From Aplidium turbinatum (lineage: Eukaryota; Chordata; Ascidiacea; Aplousobranchia; Polyclinidae), in NCBI GenBank assembly GCA_918807975.1, contig OU964931.1:9434251-9498250 (forward strand): 64,000 bases of DNA. The letters run 5' to 3'. Shown here piece by piece: positions 40,513 through 52,918 of this stretch. Position numbers and translations under genes: made by a program. How positions within the stretch are numbered: position 1 is the stretch's first letter; the number at the start of each line of letters is the position of its first letter. The notes beneath the pieces are model-generated. The model saw only the letters and a list, made by a program, of their open reading frames with translations, searched no databases and had not been told where the DNA came from.

Positions 40513-43500
40513 TAGCGGCCCCTAGTTATGACAGTCTGACATGGCATAACTAAAAAGAATTGACGACAATTGTGAGCCAATGAATAAAAACACATGATAC
40601 ACTAATTGTTTGAATCACTCACGTTTAAGTTAATACGTAAATACAAAGGGCATGCAAAGAATGAACAACAATACGGAATAATACACGACGATACATGAAA
40701 TTGGTACCATAGGTACACGCTAAAATGACGCTATATACAATAGTTGCGATAATAACCGACTGTTCCGGGCTCAGACAAGGGTTGGCCACCGCAGACAAAA
40801 CCAGGCTCAAACCCTAACACTTAGGTGTTCTTTACGGGGGCGAGGCACGAAATATCCCTCAACACGTAGTCTACTTTTACTTTCCCCGTACTCTCATCAT
40901 AGTTGCAGACGGCAACTTTGGCTCTACGAACCACAGGCTTCCCTTTCCTAATTTGTGGAACTACCTCATGCACCCTCCCAAGTTGATACTTCCCACGTTT
41001 ACCAATGTCTTGGAGAGAACCTACCACTACAAGTTGACCAGGCTCCAAATTCTCGGCCATTTTTAGCCATTTTTTCCGGCCCTGAAGACCTGGCAAGTAA
41101 AAATCGATCCATTTATTCCAAAGCTGCTGAGAAAGTGACAAATTGAACCGATAATCCCTTCTTAATTGGTCACGATCATGTGGTTGCCCAACAGCACAGT
41201 ATGGGTCTAAGTATGGAGTCAAAAGTGAGGCAGGGGTGATGACAGTAAAATCCCTAGGGTCGTCACTCAGAGGTACCAAAGGGCGTTCGTTCACGATCCG
41301 AACGGCACTGCCTGTGTACGTAAGCAGTTCAATAAAACTGGGCTTACGTATTGAAGAGTCCAAAATGTGAAAAAAGTACTTGGTCATATCGGCCACGAAA
41401 CCAAATCTGCCAAGCTGCAATCTAGCCAAGGCATCTGCCAGAGGATTTAACAAATCAGGACCCGAAAACATTACATCATTGACACAAGTTCCTCGAAATT
41501 CAGATTGTTTTAAAGCCTTCTTCCTTAAAGCAGCAGCTCTATCTGACGCCAACACAAAATTGTTAGGTAAATCAATATCTTCCTTCAACGGTACAGGTAT
41601 CTCAAATCGACCATCTTTCAACTCAATATTCGGTTCGACAAGTTCTCTAGCCAAAATATCATTGCGAGACAATTCACAGGTTTCATTTTGCAACGTCAAA
41701 TCCTGAATGACTTTATTCAGGTCTGCTATTTCCATATCGCGAGACTCAATTTTACGCTGAAAGCCAGAGATGACATCCGACTCTGAAGACGTCTGCACTC
41801 TGCACACTTTAGCAACGCTTTCAACTAAGGGTGACTTTCCACCACAAGCCAACCAACCGAGAGGAGTGAGCAAAGCATGCGGTTCACTACGATTGTCACC
41901 AACACGCTCTTCTTTTGCCCACATCAAATAAGCGTTGTCATTGCCAATCAGTACATCTACAGTACTACAATCATTCAAATGAAACATATTCACGTCATGA
42001 AAATGACGGAAACTACTTAAATCCTGCTTATGTGGTAAAGTCTTAACATCGTCAGCCCAAGCTGGGTTAACCACCGAGGTTATATCACAAAACAGTTCAT
42101 CAGTCTCTAACGACTGGATGTTGAGTTTAACAAGGTCAGCACAAGTAGGTTTCTGACCAGCCAGAGTATCCATTTTAAACGACGCTTTATCATACGGTTT
42201 AAGACCAAGTTCGCACACCAAATCACTCGAAACAAAGGTCAACTGCGAACCAGGGTCATGCTGACAATACACCAACTTCGATTTGCCAGTCATTGGATTC
42301 AAAACACGAGCAGCAGTAACGCGGTTAAAGGCTGCTTTAACATTTCCAATCTTAACATTACGCACAGGAACTCTGGCACCAGCATCATCTTTACCGACCG
42401 AATCCAGAGAATCACGTGACGTCACATAAAAATCATGCAGAAGAAAATAGTGTTTCCTATCGTTGTTAGGCCCACACTGACGACAGTTGTTTGCATGATT
42501 ACAGTCCTTAACCATATGCTGGCGCAAACAGTTCAAGCATTTTCCAGCTTTCACAATGACATCTCTCCGACCTTTAGGTGTCAAGCGCAAAAATTCTTTA
42601 CAATTAGACAAAAAATGATATTCAACTTGACCACGTGACGAACAACAAAAACATGCCGGTATGTCACTACGTCTGGCCACACCGCCGCGCGGTGCGCCAA
42701 CAGCAGTCGAGTACTGCGAACTTCCTGACATGACATTATCATGGGGTTTTACAGACGTCTGCCTAACCGGACATGAAGGCAATTTTCCTTTGCCAAACTT
42801 TTTAAAATGCTGCGACTCACCAGAATCGCCCATTAGCATAATGCTAAAATCAGTCGACTTGCGCGTTTCCTCTCGTACTACAAATTCAAACAAACTCTGA
42901 AAGGTAGGTTCCTCAGTGCTACCATACTGATCACCTAAAAAGTCAAGATAACGCTGCTTAGCGTCAAACGGGAGTCGCTTAGCCAAATCCAGAACAAAAC
43001 GTCCTTCTAATTTATCACGCTGACCATAAGCTTGCGCGTAAAGCAGACACTGCGACAATTCATCTTTAAACTCTTTCAGATCACTGGAAGAAGTCGAAGT
43101 CAATTTGCTACCATAGCGATACTTTCTAATTTCCGGTTCTGCGAAAAGACCTCCACGAACTCCAAAACGTTGAGACAAGCGAGCTAATGACATTTCTATC
43201 CTGTCTTCCTCTGACAAGCCAGGAGTGTCGGAAACCAAATTAGCAATCGTTTGTGCAGCTGTTCTAACACAAGCTGCTTGCAACAAAGTCAAACGAGTTC
43301 CCTTAAAGGGCGAAGCTGCCATCAAGGCCATAACACGATTTTTAAAGAAGACAAATGGCATATTATTACCATCGTAACCAATCAAGGCCGCCTTATCGAA
43401 GAACGTCCTACTATTTTGGTATTCAAAAAAGCAATCCTGTTGTTGAGAACTCGATTTAGCGGGAGAAGACAAGCTATATCCCTTAAGGGGCTGAGTGGGC

Positions 43501-44879
43501 TCAGTCACATGCACAGCCCGATCACGATCCTCAAACACGTTAAAATCAGGAGACACGATACGCCTCTCACAACCACCCAAATTACGTGTAGCTGGGCGAT
43601 CAGCAACTAGCGGCGCAGAAAACTTTGAAGGGGGCAAAGCATTACTGCTAATGGCGGCCCCGTGACCTGTACGCTCTGGGGGAGGAGATCGGTTATAATT
43701 CACAGACCTTGGCTCTACAGCCTTCGGAAGACCCTTAGCCGCGGCCCCGAGACCTCCTGAAACATCTTGAAAAGATGTGGATTGTACTGGTCCACTTACA
43801 GATTGAACAGGCGTCTGGAAAAGGTTAGGTAAATTAAACTGCGATTGATGTTCACTTCTGGAATGCCTAGAAGAGCTCTTCTTAGAGCTACGCCGGGAGC
43901 CCGCCTCTGATCGATATTCAGCTAAAACTACCTCTTTTCGTTGTTCAGCCCTCAACTGAGCGTCTTTGAGTGCGAACTCAGCAGCTCTCGCTTCGGCTCT
44001 CGCGGCGGCCTCTGCAGCTCTCGCAGCAGCCTCAGCTCGTATGGCCTCAGCTCTCGCTTCGGCCTCAGCTTGTATCTGGAGCTCCTCTCGTTTTAACTGT
44101 AGGTTAATTTGTGTAACTATCCGTGACGAGCTCTCAGACATCCTAGTGCTTACGTTTGAGGCGCTATCCTCAGGATGTATGTCAGCATCCAACCTATCTG
44201 AGAAATCACTTTCTTTTTGTTCGAAGTTATTTTTTAACGAGTTAAATTCGGGATCTACCCTATCACGAAGTTCTGCCAAGATTGCAGAGTTAACAATTTT
44301 ACTCAAAAGAGCATAGAAATGCCGTAATTCCTCTTCTAAAGTAGATAACTTAGATCGAAAAATTAACAGTTCCTGCTTATCACTCAAAGAACCTAGGGCC
44401 ACAGAAAGTTTCCCAATTTGAGTCAAAATATCCCGTCTAAGATGCCGGGCCTCTCGAACTGACTTAGCCTCATCGTTAATGGGTCCCTCCCCAGAATGGC
44501 CTGCCCGACCGCAAAGAACATCATCAGGCTTAAACTCAGTCGAGTCGACGGCGGTCGAGTCCCTGTCACCACCGAGTGTAGACATATTAAATGTTAGGGC
44601 TAAATTTAACAATTAAAAAATTAAGTTACACAAACACACAAAATTACAGTAGTTATAAAAAACTTAACTGCAAAGACCGTAAAAAATACAAAAAAGAATT
44701 TAAATGCACGATACCGTAGCTGTACGAGTATGTGAAGTCCAAACGTCCACAAAACTTGCTTGGATTCTTCCACTTGAATCTTCAAGCACAGATGGATTGC
44801 CTTTAATCTTCTTTCTTGCCAATGAATGTCAAAGTTATTTTTCTTCTGTACCAAACTGAGAAGAAATGTCTTTACTTTT

Positions 44880-45142
44880 TTGCTTAAAGTTCTTCAGTTG
44901 CCTACCGAGAAGAAATGTCTTTAATTTTCTTTGCTTCTTTAGACTACCAACCAATAAGATCTTCTTTTATTATTTCTTTGCTTCTAAGTGCTTCTTGGCC
45001 TACCAACTAACTAACTTCGTCTTTTATTTTTTATGCTTTTAGTGCTTCTGTGCCAAACACTAGACAGAGAATCGTCTTTTATTTTTTGCTTCTAAGTGCT
45101 TCTGTGCCAAACACTAGACAGAGAATCGTCTTTTATTTTTTA
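44880..45142. repeat. Tandem repeats in the leader of the inner BEL/Pao element
   Basis: A ~53-bp unit containing GTGCTTCTGTGCCAAACACT and AGAGAATCGTCTTTTATTTT is repeated next to the 5' LTR, with more diverged units further in. Confidence 0.8.
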
Positions 45143-45722
45143 TGGTCACAGCGGTAAACCATAATCTCTTCGTGGGAAAATTGTAACGTAAGATTCCCAA
45201 ATCCGTTCGTCTGCATGCAATGACCCAAAAATAAACACACTTTCGAAACGTCTATTCAAACAGTGTATTCCAGTAAAATTAGCCCGAGGCTATCGAAAAT
45301 AGGTGTAACGCCTACACCTCTAAAAAACTGTCACTACAATACAGATTAATTGGATAAAAGACGGAACTTTTGTCCAGCTAGCAAGCACTAAGCCAACAGT
45401 TAAATGAGCGGCCAACTTTCAAGCAATCATTTTACGAATGACCAGAATAGATATCAATATCTCAAATTCACGTATGCAGTACTGTGACGCAATAATGAAA
45501 AACAATTATGAAGTCATTCAACAGGTGTTCGAGCTAGTGAATCAATGCATTCATGTTTAAACAGGCCCAAACAGGTCCAAACAGATTTAAACAGGTCTGA
45601 CACAAGTCTTATTAACGCTGGTGCAATTTTGGCTCATGTTTTAGGAATTTCCATGACGTAATATTCAGTAGACTTGAACGGTTTTTATATGACGTTTGAT
45701 TTGGTGAAAATTGTCGGGAACA
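45143..45722 (-). repeat. Right (5') LTR of the inner BEL/Pao element
   Basis: 580 bp, pairs with 39932-40512. Followed by the ATCAT duplication. Confidence 0.92.
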
Positions 45723-48700
45723 ATCATTAACACAAGTTCCTTGGAATTCAGACTTGCCATCGTAAACAATGCGCTTTTTTAATTGTGACGTAACAAAGTA
45801 CGGTAAATACCATTCAAATCCCTTGACATTTCCTGCTTCACCAGTACGCTCAATATAGCCATTTGATTTAAGATCTTTCATGGTGTCAGTAAGGAAATCA
45901 CGAAGTTCAGGTTGTTTTAAAGCTTTCTTCCTTAAAGCAGTAACTCTATCTGACGCCAACACAAAATTGTTAGGTAAATCAATATCTTCCTTCAACGGAA
46001 CAGGTATCTCAAATCGACCATCTTTCAACTCAATATTCGGTTCAACAAGTTCTCTAGCCAACTTATCATTGCGAGACAATTCACAGGTTTCATTTTGCAA
46101 CGTCAAATCCTGAATGACTTTATTCAGATCTGCTATTTCCATATCACGAGACTCAATTTTACGCTGAAAGCCAGAGATGACATCCGACTCTGAAGACGTC
46201 TGCACTCTGCACACTTTAGCAACGCTTTCATCTAAGGGTGACTTACCACCACAAGCCAACCAACCGAGAGGAGTGAGCAAAGCATGTGGTTCACTACGAT
46301 TTTCACCAACACGCTTTTTTTTTGCACACATCAAATAAGCGTTGTCGTTGCCAATCAGTACATCTACAGTACTACAATCATTCAAATGAAACATATTCAC
46401 GTCATGAAAATGACGGAAACCATTTAAATCTTGTTTATGCGGTAAAGTTTTAACATCGTCAGCCCAAGTTGGGTTAACCACCGAAGTTATATCACAAAAC
46501 AGTTCATCTGTCTCTAACGACTGGATGTTGAGTTTGACAAGGTCAGCACAAGTAGCTTTCTGACCAGCCAGGGTATCCATTTTAAACGACGCTTTATCGT
46601 ACGGTTTAAGATCAAGTTCACACACCAAATCACTCGAAACAAACGTCAACTGCGAACCAGGATCATGCTGACAATACACCAACTTCGATTTGCCAGTCAT
46701 TGGATTCAAAACACGAGCAGCAGTAACGCGGTTAAAGGCTGCTTTAACATTTCCTATCTTAACATTACGCACAGGAACTCTGGCACGAGCATCATCTTTC
46801 CCAACCGAATCCAGAGAATCATGTGACGTCACATAAAAATCATGCAGAAGAAAATAGTGTTTCCTATCGTTGTTAGGCCCACACTTACGACAGTTATTTG
46901 CATGAACGCAATCCCTAACCATATGCTGGCGCAAACAATTCAAGCATTTGCCAGCTTTCACAATGACATCTCTCCGATCTTTAGGTGTCAAGCGCAAAAA
47001 TTCTTTACAATTAGACAAAAAATGATATTCAACTTGACCACGTGACGAACAAAAAATGCATGCCGGTAGGTTTTTACGTCTGGCTTCACCACCGCGCGGT
47101 GCGCCAACAACAGTCGAGTACTGCGAACTCCCTGACATCACATCATCGTGGGGTTTTTTGGACGTCTGCCTAACCGGACATGAAGGCAATTTTCCTTTGC
47201 CAAACTTTTTAAAATGTTGCGACTCACCAGAATCGCCCATTAGCATAATGCTAAAATCAGTCGACTTACGCGTTTCCTCTCGTACAACAAAATCGAACAA
47301 ACTCTGAAAAGTAGGCTCATTAGTGCCACCATACTGATCACCTAAAAAGTCAAGATAACGCTGCTTAGCGTCAAACGGGAGTCGCTTAGCCAAATCCAAA
47401 ACAAAACGTCCTTCCAATTTGTCACGCTGACCATAAGCTTGCGCGTAAAGCAAACACTGCGATAATTCATCTTTAAACTCTTTCAGATCACTGGAAGAGG
47501 TCGAAGTCAATTTGCTACCATAGCGATACTTTCTAATTTCCGGTTCTGCAAAAAGACCTCCACGAACCCCAAAACGCTGGGACAAGCGAGCTAACGACAT
47601 TTCTATCCTGTCTTCCTCTGACAAGCCAGGGGTGTCAGAAACCAAATTAGCAATCGTTTGCGCAGCTGTTCTAACACAAGCTGCTTGTAACAAAGTTAAA
47701 CGAGTCCCCTTAAAGGGCGAAGCTGCCATTAAGGCCGTAACACGATTTTTAAAGAAGATAAATGGCATATTATTACCATCGTAACCAATCAAGGCCGCCT
47801 TATCGAAAAACGTCCTACTATTTTGGTATTCAAAAAAGCAATCCTGCTGTTGAGAACTCGATTTAGCGGGAGAAGACAAGCTATATCCCTTAAGGGGCTG
47901 AGTGGGCTCAGTCACATGCACAGCCCGACCACGATCCTCACACACGTTAAAATCAGGAGACACAATACGCCTCTCACAACCACCCAAATTACGTGTAGCT
48001 GGGCGATCAAAACCTAGCGGCGCAGAAAACTGTGAAGGGGGCAAAGCATTACTACTAATGGCGGCCCCGTGACCTGTACGCTCTGGGGGAGGAGTTCGGT
48101 TGTAATTCGCAGACCTTGGCTCTACAGCATTCGGAAGACCCTTAGCCGCGGCCCCGAGACCTCCTGAAACAGCTGGAAAAGATGTGGATTGCCCTGGTCC
48201 ACTCACAGGTTGAACGGGCGTTTGGAAAAGGTTATGTAAATTAAACTGCGATTGATGTTCATTTCTGGAATGCCTAGAAGAGCCCTTCTTAGATCTACGC
48301 CGAGAGCCCACCTCTGATCGATATTCAGCTAAAACTACCTCTTTACGTTGTTCAGCCCTCAACTGAGCGTCTTTGAGTGCGAACTCAGCAGCTCTCGCTT
48401 CGGCTCTCGCGGCGGCCTCAGCTGCTCTCGCTTCGGCCTCAGCTCTCGCGGCAGCCTCAGCTCGAATGGCCTCAGCAGCTCTCGCTTCGGCCTCAGCTCT
48501 CGCGGCAGCCTCAGCTCGAATGGCCACAGCTCTCGCGGCAGCCTCAGCAGCTCTCGCTTCGGCCTCAGCTTGTATCTGGAGCTCCTCTCGTCTTAGCTGC
48601 AGGTTAATTTATGCCACTATCCGAGACGAAGTCATAGACATCCTAGTGCTTACATTTGAGGCGCTATCCTCAGGATGTATGTCAGCATCCAACATATCTG

Positions 48701-49389
48701 AGAACTCACTTTCTTTTTGTTCGAAGTTATTTTTTAACGAGTTAAATTCGGGGTCTACCCTATCACGAAGTTCTGCCAAGATCGCAGAGTTAAAGATTTT
48801 AGTCAAAAGAGCATGGAAATGCCGTAATTCCTCTTCTAAAGTAGATAACTTAGATCGAAAAATTAACAGTTCCTGCTTATCACTCAAAGAACCTAGGGCT
48901 ACAAAAAGTTTCCCAATTTGAGTCAAAATATCCCGTCTAAGATGCCGGGCCTCTCGAACTGACTTAGCCTCATCGTTAATGGGTCCCTCCCCAGAATGGC
49001 CTGCCCGACCGCAAAGAACATCATCAGGCTTAAACTCAGTCGAGTCGACGGCGGTCGAGTCCTTGTCGCCACCGAGTGTAGACATATTAAATGTTGGAGC
49101 TAAATTTAACAATTAAAAAAATTAAGTTACACAAACACACAAAATTATTAGGCTACAGTAGTTATAAAAAACTTAACTGCAAAGACCGTAAAAATACAAA
49201 AAAGAATTTAAATGCACGCTACCGTAGCTGTACGAGTATGAAGTCCTAAAGTCCACAAAACTTGCTTGGATTCTTCCACTTGAATCTACAAGCACAGATG
49301 GATTGTCTTTTAATCTTCTTTCTTGCCAATGAATGTCAAAGTTATTTTTCTTCTGTATCAAACTGAGAAGAAATGTCTTTACTTTTCTT

Positions 49390-49664
49390 TGCTTCTGTAA
49401 GAGTGTAGACTACCAACCAACAAATCTTCTTTTATTATTTCTTGTACTTCTAAGTAGTTCTTCTGCACTAGCTGACAACAAACACGTCGTTTATTTTTAT
49501 GCCTTCAAGTGCTTCTTGGCCTACCAGCTAACAAAAATCGTCGTTTATTTTTCTTGCTTTAATTTCTTCTTGACCTACCAACTGACAAGAACTCGTCTTT
49601 TATTTTTCTTGCTTTAATTTCTTCTTGACCTACCAACTGACAAGAACTCGTCTTTTATTTTTTA
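49390..49664. repeat. Tandem repeats in the leader of the outer BEL/Pao element
   Basis: A ~57-bp unit containing CTTGACCTACCAACTGACAA and GAACTCGTCTTTTATTTT is present in two near-identical and one or two diverged copies beside the 5' LTR. The unit differs from that of the inner element. Confidence 0.8.
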
Positions 49665-50169
49665 TGGTCACAGCGGTAAACCATAATCTCTTCGTGGGAA
49701 AATTTTAACATAAAGTTCCCGAATCTGTTCGTCTGTATATAATGACCGAAGAAACACACACTTGAACTTCTTTTCAAACAGTGTATTTCTGTAAAATTAG
49801 CCCGCGGCTATCGAAATGGGGTTGCAATGCCGTACACCTCTAAAACTGTCACTACGATACAGATTACTTGGATAAAAGACGGAGAATTTGTCCAGCTAGC
49901 AAGCACCAAATAAACCAGTTAAATGTGCGACCGACTTCCAACAAACAACTTCGAGAATGAATCAGAAAAATTTGTGATAACTCAAAGGCACGCCAGCAGT
50001 AGCGCGACGCAACATTTCATGTTTAAACCGGTTTCAACAGGTTTGACACAGGTCTTACGGACGATGGTGCAATTTTGGCTCATGTTTTAGGAATTTCCAT
50101 GACGTAATATTCAGTAGACCCGAACAGTTTCTACATGACGTTTGACCAGGCGAACAACCGTCTGGAACA
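49665..50169 (-). repeat. Right (5') LTR of the outer BEL/Pao element
   Basis: 505 bp, pairs with 37775-38279. Followed by the ATCTG duplication. Confidence 0.93.
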
Positions 50170-50414
50170 ATCTGTCACGCTTAGTATGGAGGACTAGGGT
50201 TTGTCTGTGCAATTTTGATTAATCTTTGTTCGGTTTGTTTCACTGATTAGCAAATTTAAAGGAGCCTAGATGTTTTTAGTCAATGTTAGGTTGATGGAAA
50301 AGTTGCAGGCTATTTTGTGTACTTGCCTTGATGCTTAAAGTATGTAAACAATGCATGAATGATCTCATGAATGATCTCACATTTTTGAGGAATAACTCAT
50401 CTTTACTTGTTTCT

Positions 50415-50477
50415 ACAGACTTTGAAGAAATTATTGATTTGTTTGCAAGAGAAAAAGCCCGCCGAAAGCGATTTTAA
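50415..50477 (+). pseudogene. C-terminal tail of a hAT (ZMYM1-like) transposase
   Basis: The frame reads TDFEEIIDLFAREKARRKRF then TAA, preceded in frame by NDLTFLRNNSSLLVS. Many hAT transposases of the ZMYM1-like group end in a DFxxIIDxFAxxKARK tail followed directly by the stop. Everything upstream in this copy has been lost. Confidence 0.65.
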
Positions 50478-50757
50478 ACAATTAGTTCATTATAGAATGA
50501 CATTTATTGATGTATTCAAATAAACAGTGCAAATAACTTTTTTGTAAGGAATTGATAGTATAAATCGTAGCGCACCATCGAAAACAATTTTTGGAGGCGG
50601 CACTTTTCGTATCTGCCTAGGGCAGCGCTTATACTAAATCCGGCCCTGCCCAGCAGCTTTCATAAGTTAGGTTCTGAGACTGAGTAGACTTGCAAAGAAA
50701 AATACTGCCACAGATGTAATATTTGAAGAGTTGATTCGTGGTACAAAATTTGAAAAT

Positions 50758-50789
50758 TGCGAGTAAAATGTCAACATTTTACTCGCAAA
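50758..50789. repeat. Perfect 15-bp hairpin
   Basis: TTGCGAGTAAAATGT and ACATTTTACTCGCAA are separated by CA. Confidence 0.85.
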
Positions 50790-51089
50790 GATGTGATATT
50801 GTGGCAATTTAGACAGGTGGGATAAAGACTTCAAGAATAAAAACGCAATATTGTAGTGTAGCTTACACTGCTGAGGAGAAAAACCGATGGAAAAATAGGT
50901 AAACAGTAGAACATGACCATAAATCGACAAGGAAGAAAGAGAAGCATGAAGCTGTAAAGAAAAAAGAGTGTGTTTCGAAAAAGTAAGCTCACAATTAACA
51001 AGCAAAAAAGAAAAGCATGAGCTGGAAGAAAAAATTTAGGATTTTGAAAATGAGAAAATAAAACTTCTTCCTTGTCGGTTCCATGGTTC

Positions 51090-51310
51090 GCCCCGTTAGC
51101 TCAGTGGTTACGCGCCCGGCTCAAGATCACGTGGCGCTGGTTCGACTCTCGGGGTGTGCGCTTGAGTAACGCATTTCAGGACTGCTCTCCATTCAGCGAC
51201 ATCTAGTGAATGGAATAATTCCCCGGCAACAACACTTAACAATCGGAAAACTTCACACCGCCAAACTGCAAACTGCGTAACCGGCCCTCCGTCAAGAGCC
51301 TCCACAAGTA
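51090..51310 (+). mobile_element. tRNA-like SINE head with unrelated body
   Basis: 51090-51163 resembles a tRNA: GCCCCG pairs with CGGGGT, A box TTAGCTCAGTGG and B box GGTTCGACTCT. The B box departs from GGTTCGANNCC and the T arm does not close well, and about 150 bp of GC-richer body follows. I therefore read it as a tRNA-derived SINE, of a different family from the two SINEs at 11.4 and 15.6 kb. A degenerate tRNA gene is the alternative. Confidence 0.6.
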
Positions 51311-52918
51311 TGCGAAACTACCAGAAATATTGAATAACCTATCAAGGCTTTGTCAGTCCGAGGAAAAAGATTCAATACCAACCATGGTCAAGGTCTAATT
51401 TTCACTAGAAAAAAATGTTTCGCTTGATACGTTCTTTGTAGTCACCTAGCGGGTGAATGGGAATACGCAGCCTCCCATTGATGGCGCCAGTAATTCAAAC
51501 TTGAAAAAGGTAAATTATGGCTGGTATTCACTCCAGATGCTGATTCCGGGTTGATTGCGGGTTGGAAGATATAATTCTTTTCCGCAAACTATTCAGCAGC
51601 ATTGTACAGGTAGCCTATAGCCTAACACAATAACAGATGTCTGTATTTGCTATTTTAGAGCACAGTTGTTGCAGGGTTTCACTTTTGAAACGTCAGTTAT
51701 ATTTAGTAGACTTGCTGGAGAAAAGTGCAACTGTTTTGAAAGTAAATGTTGGACTCGGCTAATTGAAACTGCAGCAACACAAAAACAACAAGCCATATAT
51801 AAAATAAACACAAAATCTATAACAATAGTTTCGCAAAGAAAGTAAAGTACACGGTGGACTTATGATCAGTCCATGATAGGCATATTTAGGAACTTTTTAA
51901 AGTTACAGTTAGCCTGTTACTGTATATGCGCAGGAAGTAAGAATTTTTGTTTTGCCAGCAGCAGGTAGGCTGTAGAAAGCCCAGCGCGTATGTATTTCCG
52001 CGAGCAGGAGGAAAACTACTCAAAGCACGACGCTGTGTTGACGTAAACAAAATCGGACGTCCTTTATAGGCCAATCTGCTGGCGTGTGAAGTCTATTGAA
52101 TTAGGTTTAAGACTTTTTGCATGAAAGAGAACGTAATACTATTAAACAAAGATTAATGGTTGGAAAAGGTTTTCATTTGAGATTTGAATGTTATTGAACA
52201 TCACGAGTTTAACTTCAAATGTCTCTATAAGCTCTGAAAGATCAGTTAACCTGAAGGCTTTAAAGTTTTTCGATGATAGGCTATTCAATGTTTCAATGCT
52301 GTACATTTATTTAATTGAAGTTAACTGTTTGTTTTTTTTGCCCAGTGGTAGCCTACTATTTTTTACTGTAGAAGGTTATACGTAAGCTAAGTATCAAAAT
52401 GGATTTATAGATAAATGAAGCTAAATCTTCTGTCTGAAATCTTCTGTCTGAATGGCTAGCGTGGAAGCTACACCGTTATGGTTGGCGAATCGCAGCTGCT
52501 CGCTGTACTAGTGAGTGCTCAGCCTTGTGCTGATAGCCGGGAAGAACGCCCCTTTCTTCACAATGTCCTCTGCCCTGGCGCCTGCTGGTTTTGTTGGCTC
52601 TTTCTTTGTTTCCACAAAGATAAGAGTTAAACTGACTGGTAAAGCGGTGGTCGAATAAATTTGTGGCAGAATACGGTGCGATACTGATGAGCCCAGCCTC
52701 ATGGGCGAAACACGTGTCTATCGCTGTCAATTCTTGCTACAAATCGGTTGCCGAGAAACATAAAGCTACTACAAGTTGAATATGTCATTTTACAACATCT
52801 CGTAAATATGGTGTAGCTCAAAATCTCAATTTTCCGTATTACTCAATTTCAGTGATTTGATTTTAGTAAGTTACATGCCTACTTTTTTCATTGAAGCATT
52901 TTATGATTTGATTTGAAT

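Larger units (their letters stand above)
39932..45722 (-). mobile_element. Inner BEL/Pao LTR retrotransposon (fossil), nested
   Basis: LTRs at 39932-40512 and 45143-45722 (about 580 bp) differ at about four positions. ATCAT is duplicated at 39927-39931 and 45723-45727, inside the outer element. Same orientation as the host element. Parts: a gag-like region with alanine/glutamate/arginine-rich coiled coil and zinc knuckle, a retropepsin-like segment, a short piece of reverse transcriptase and an integrase C-terminal end, all within about 40.8-44.6 kb. It looks non-autonomous: most of pol is missing, and I see on the order of one or two breaks. The insertion is young. Confidence 0.92.
37775..50169 (-). 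mobile_element. Outer BEL/Pao LTR retrotransposon (fossil), interrupted by a second BEL/Pao
   Basis: Two 505-bp LTRs (37775-38279 and 49665-50169, TGGTCACAG...GGAACA on the plus strand) differ at about one base. ATCTG is duplicated at 37770-37774 and 50170-50174. The element reads on the minus strand, so its 5' LTR is on the right. Parts seen: a gag-like region with a charged alanine-rich coiled coil and a Cys/His zinc knuckle, a retropepsin-like segment (about 45.7-49.1 kb), reverse-transcriptase sequence with a YMDD motif, and an integrase C-terminal end (about 38.6-39.9 kb). It is broken: besides the nested insertion it shows a few breaks, including loss of much of pol. The near-identical LTRs indicate recent insertion. 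Confidence 0.92.
37521..50648 (+). mobile_element. hAT-type DNA transposon relic split by LTR elements
   Basis: CCCAGCAG is duplicated exactly at 37513-37520 and 50649-50656. Next to the left copy the sequence is TAGGCAGAGTAGGCAGTTGC then CTAGGGCGGCAAATTATT. The right end reads CTGCCTAGGGCAGCGCTTAT and AAATCCGGCCCTG. The remaining non-LTR sequence is about 0.73 kb (37521-37774 and 50175-50648) and includes a transposase C-terminus (50415-50477). A BEL/Pao element occupies the middle. Confidence 0.75.
50657..52918. other. Intergenic region upstream of the KCTD gene
   Basis: It contains a perfect hairpin (50758-50789), a tRNA-like SINE head (51090-51310) and an unassigned GC-richer block at about 52450-52740. 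The KCTD promoter and 5' leader should lie near the right end. A CTCAATTTCAG at 52842-52852 could be a cis- or trans-splice acceptor, which I cannot decide. Confidence 0.55.

Noticed and set aside
48348-48921. Plus-strand Ser/Ala-rich frames over the BEL/Pao gag-like region
   Set aside because: These are antisense shadows of the alanine-rich coiled-coil repeat of the fossil element.
51090-51163. tRNA gene
   Set aside because: The acceptor stem and A box are tRNA-like, but the B box and T arm are imperfect and a non-tRNA body follows, so a SINE head is more likely.
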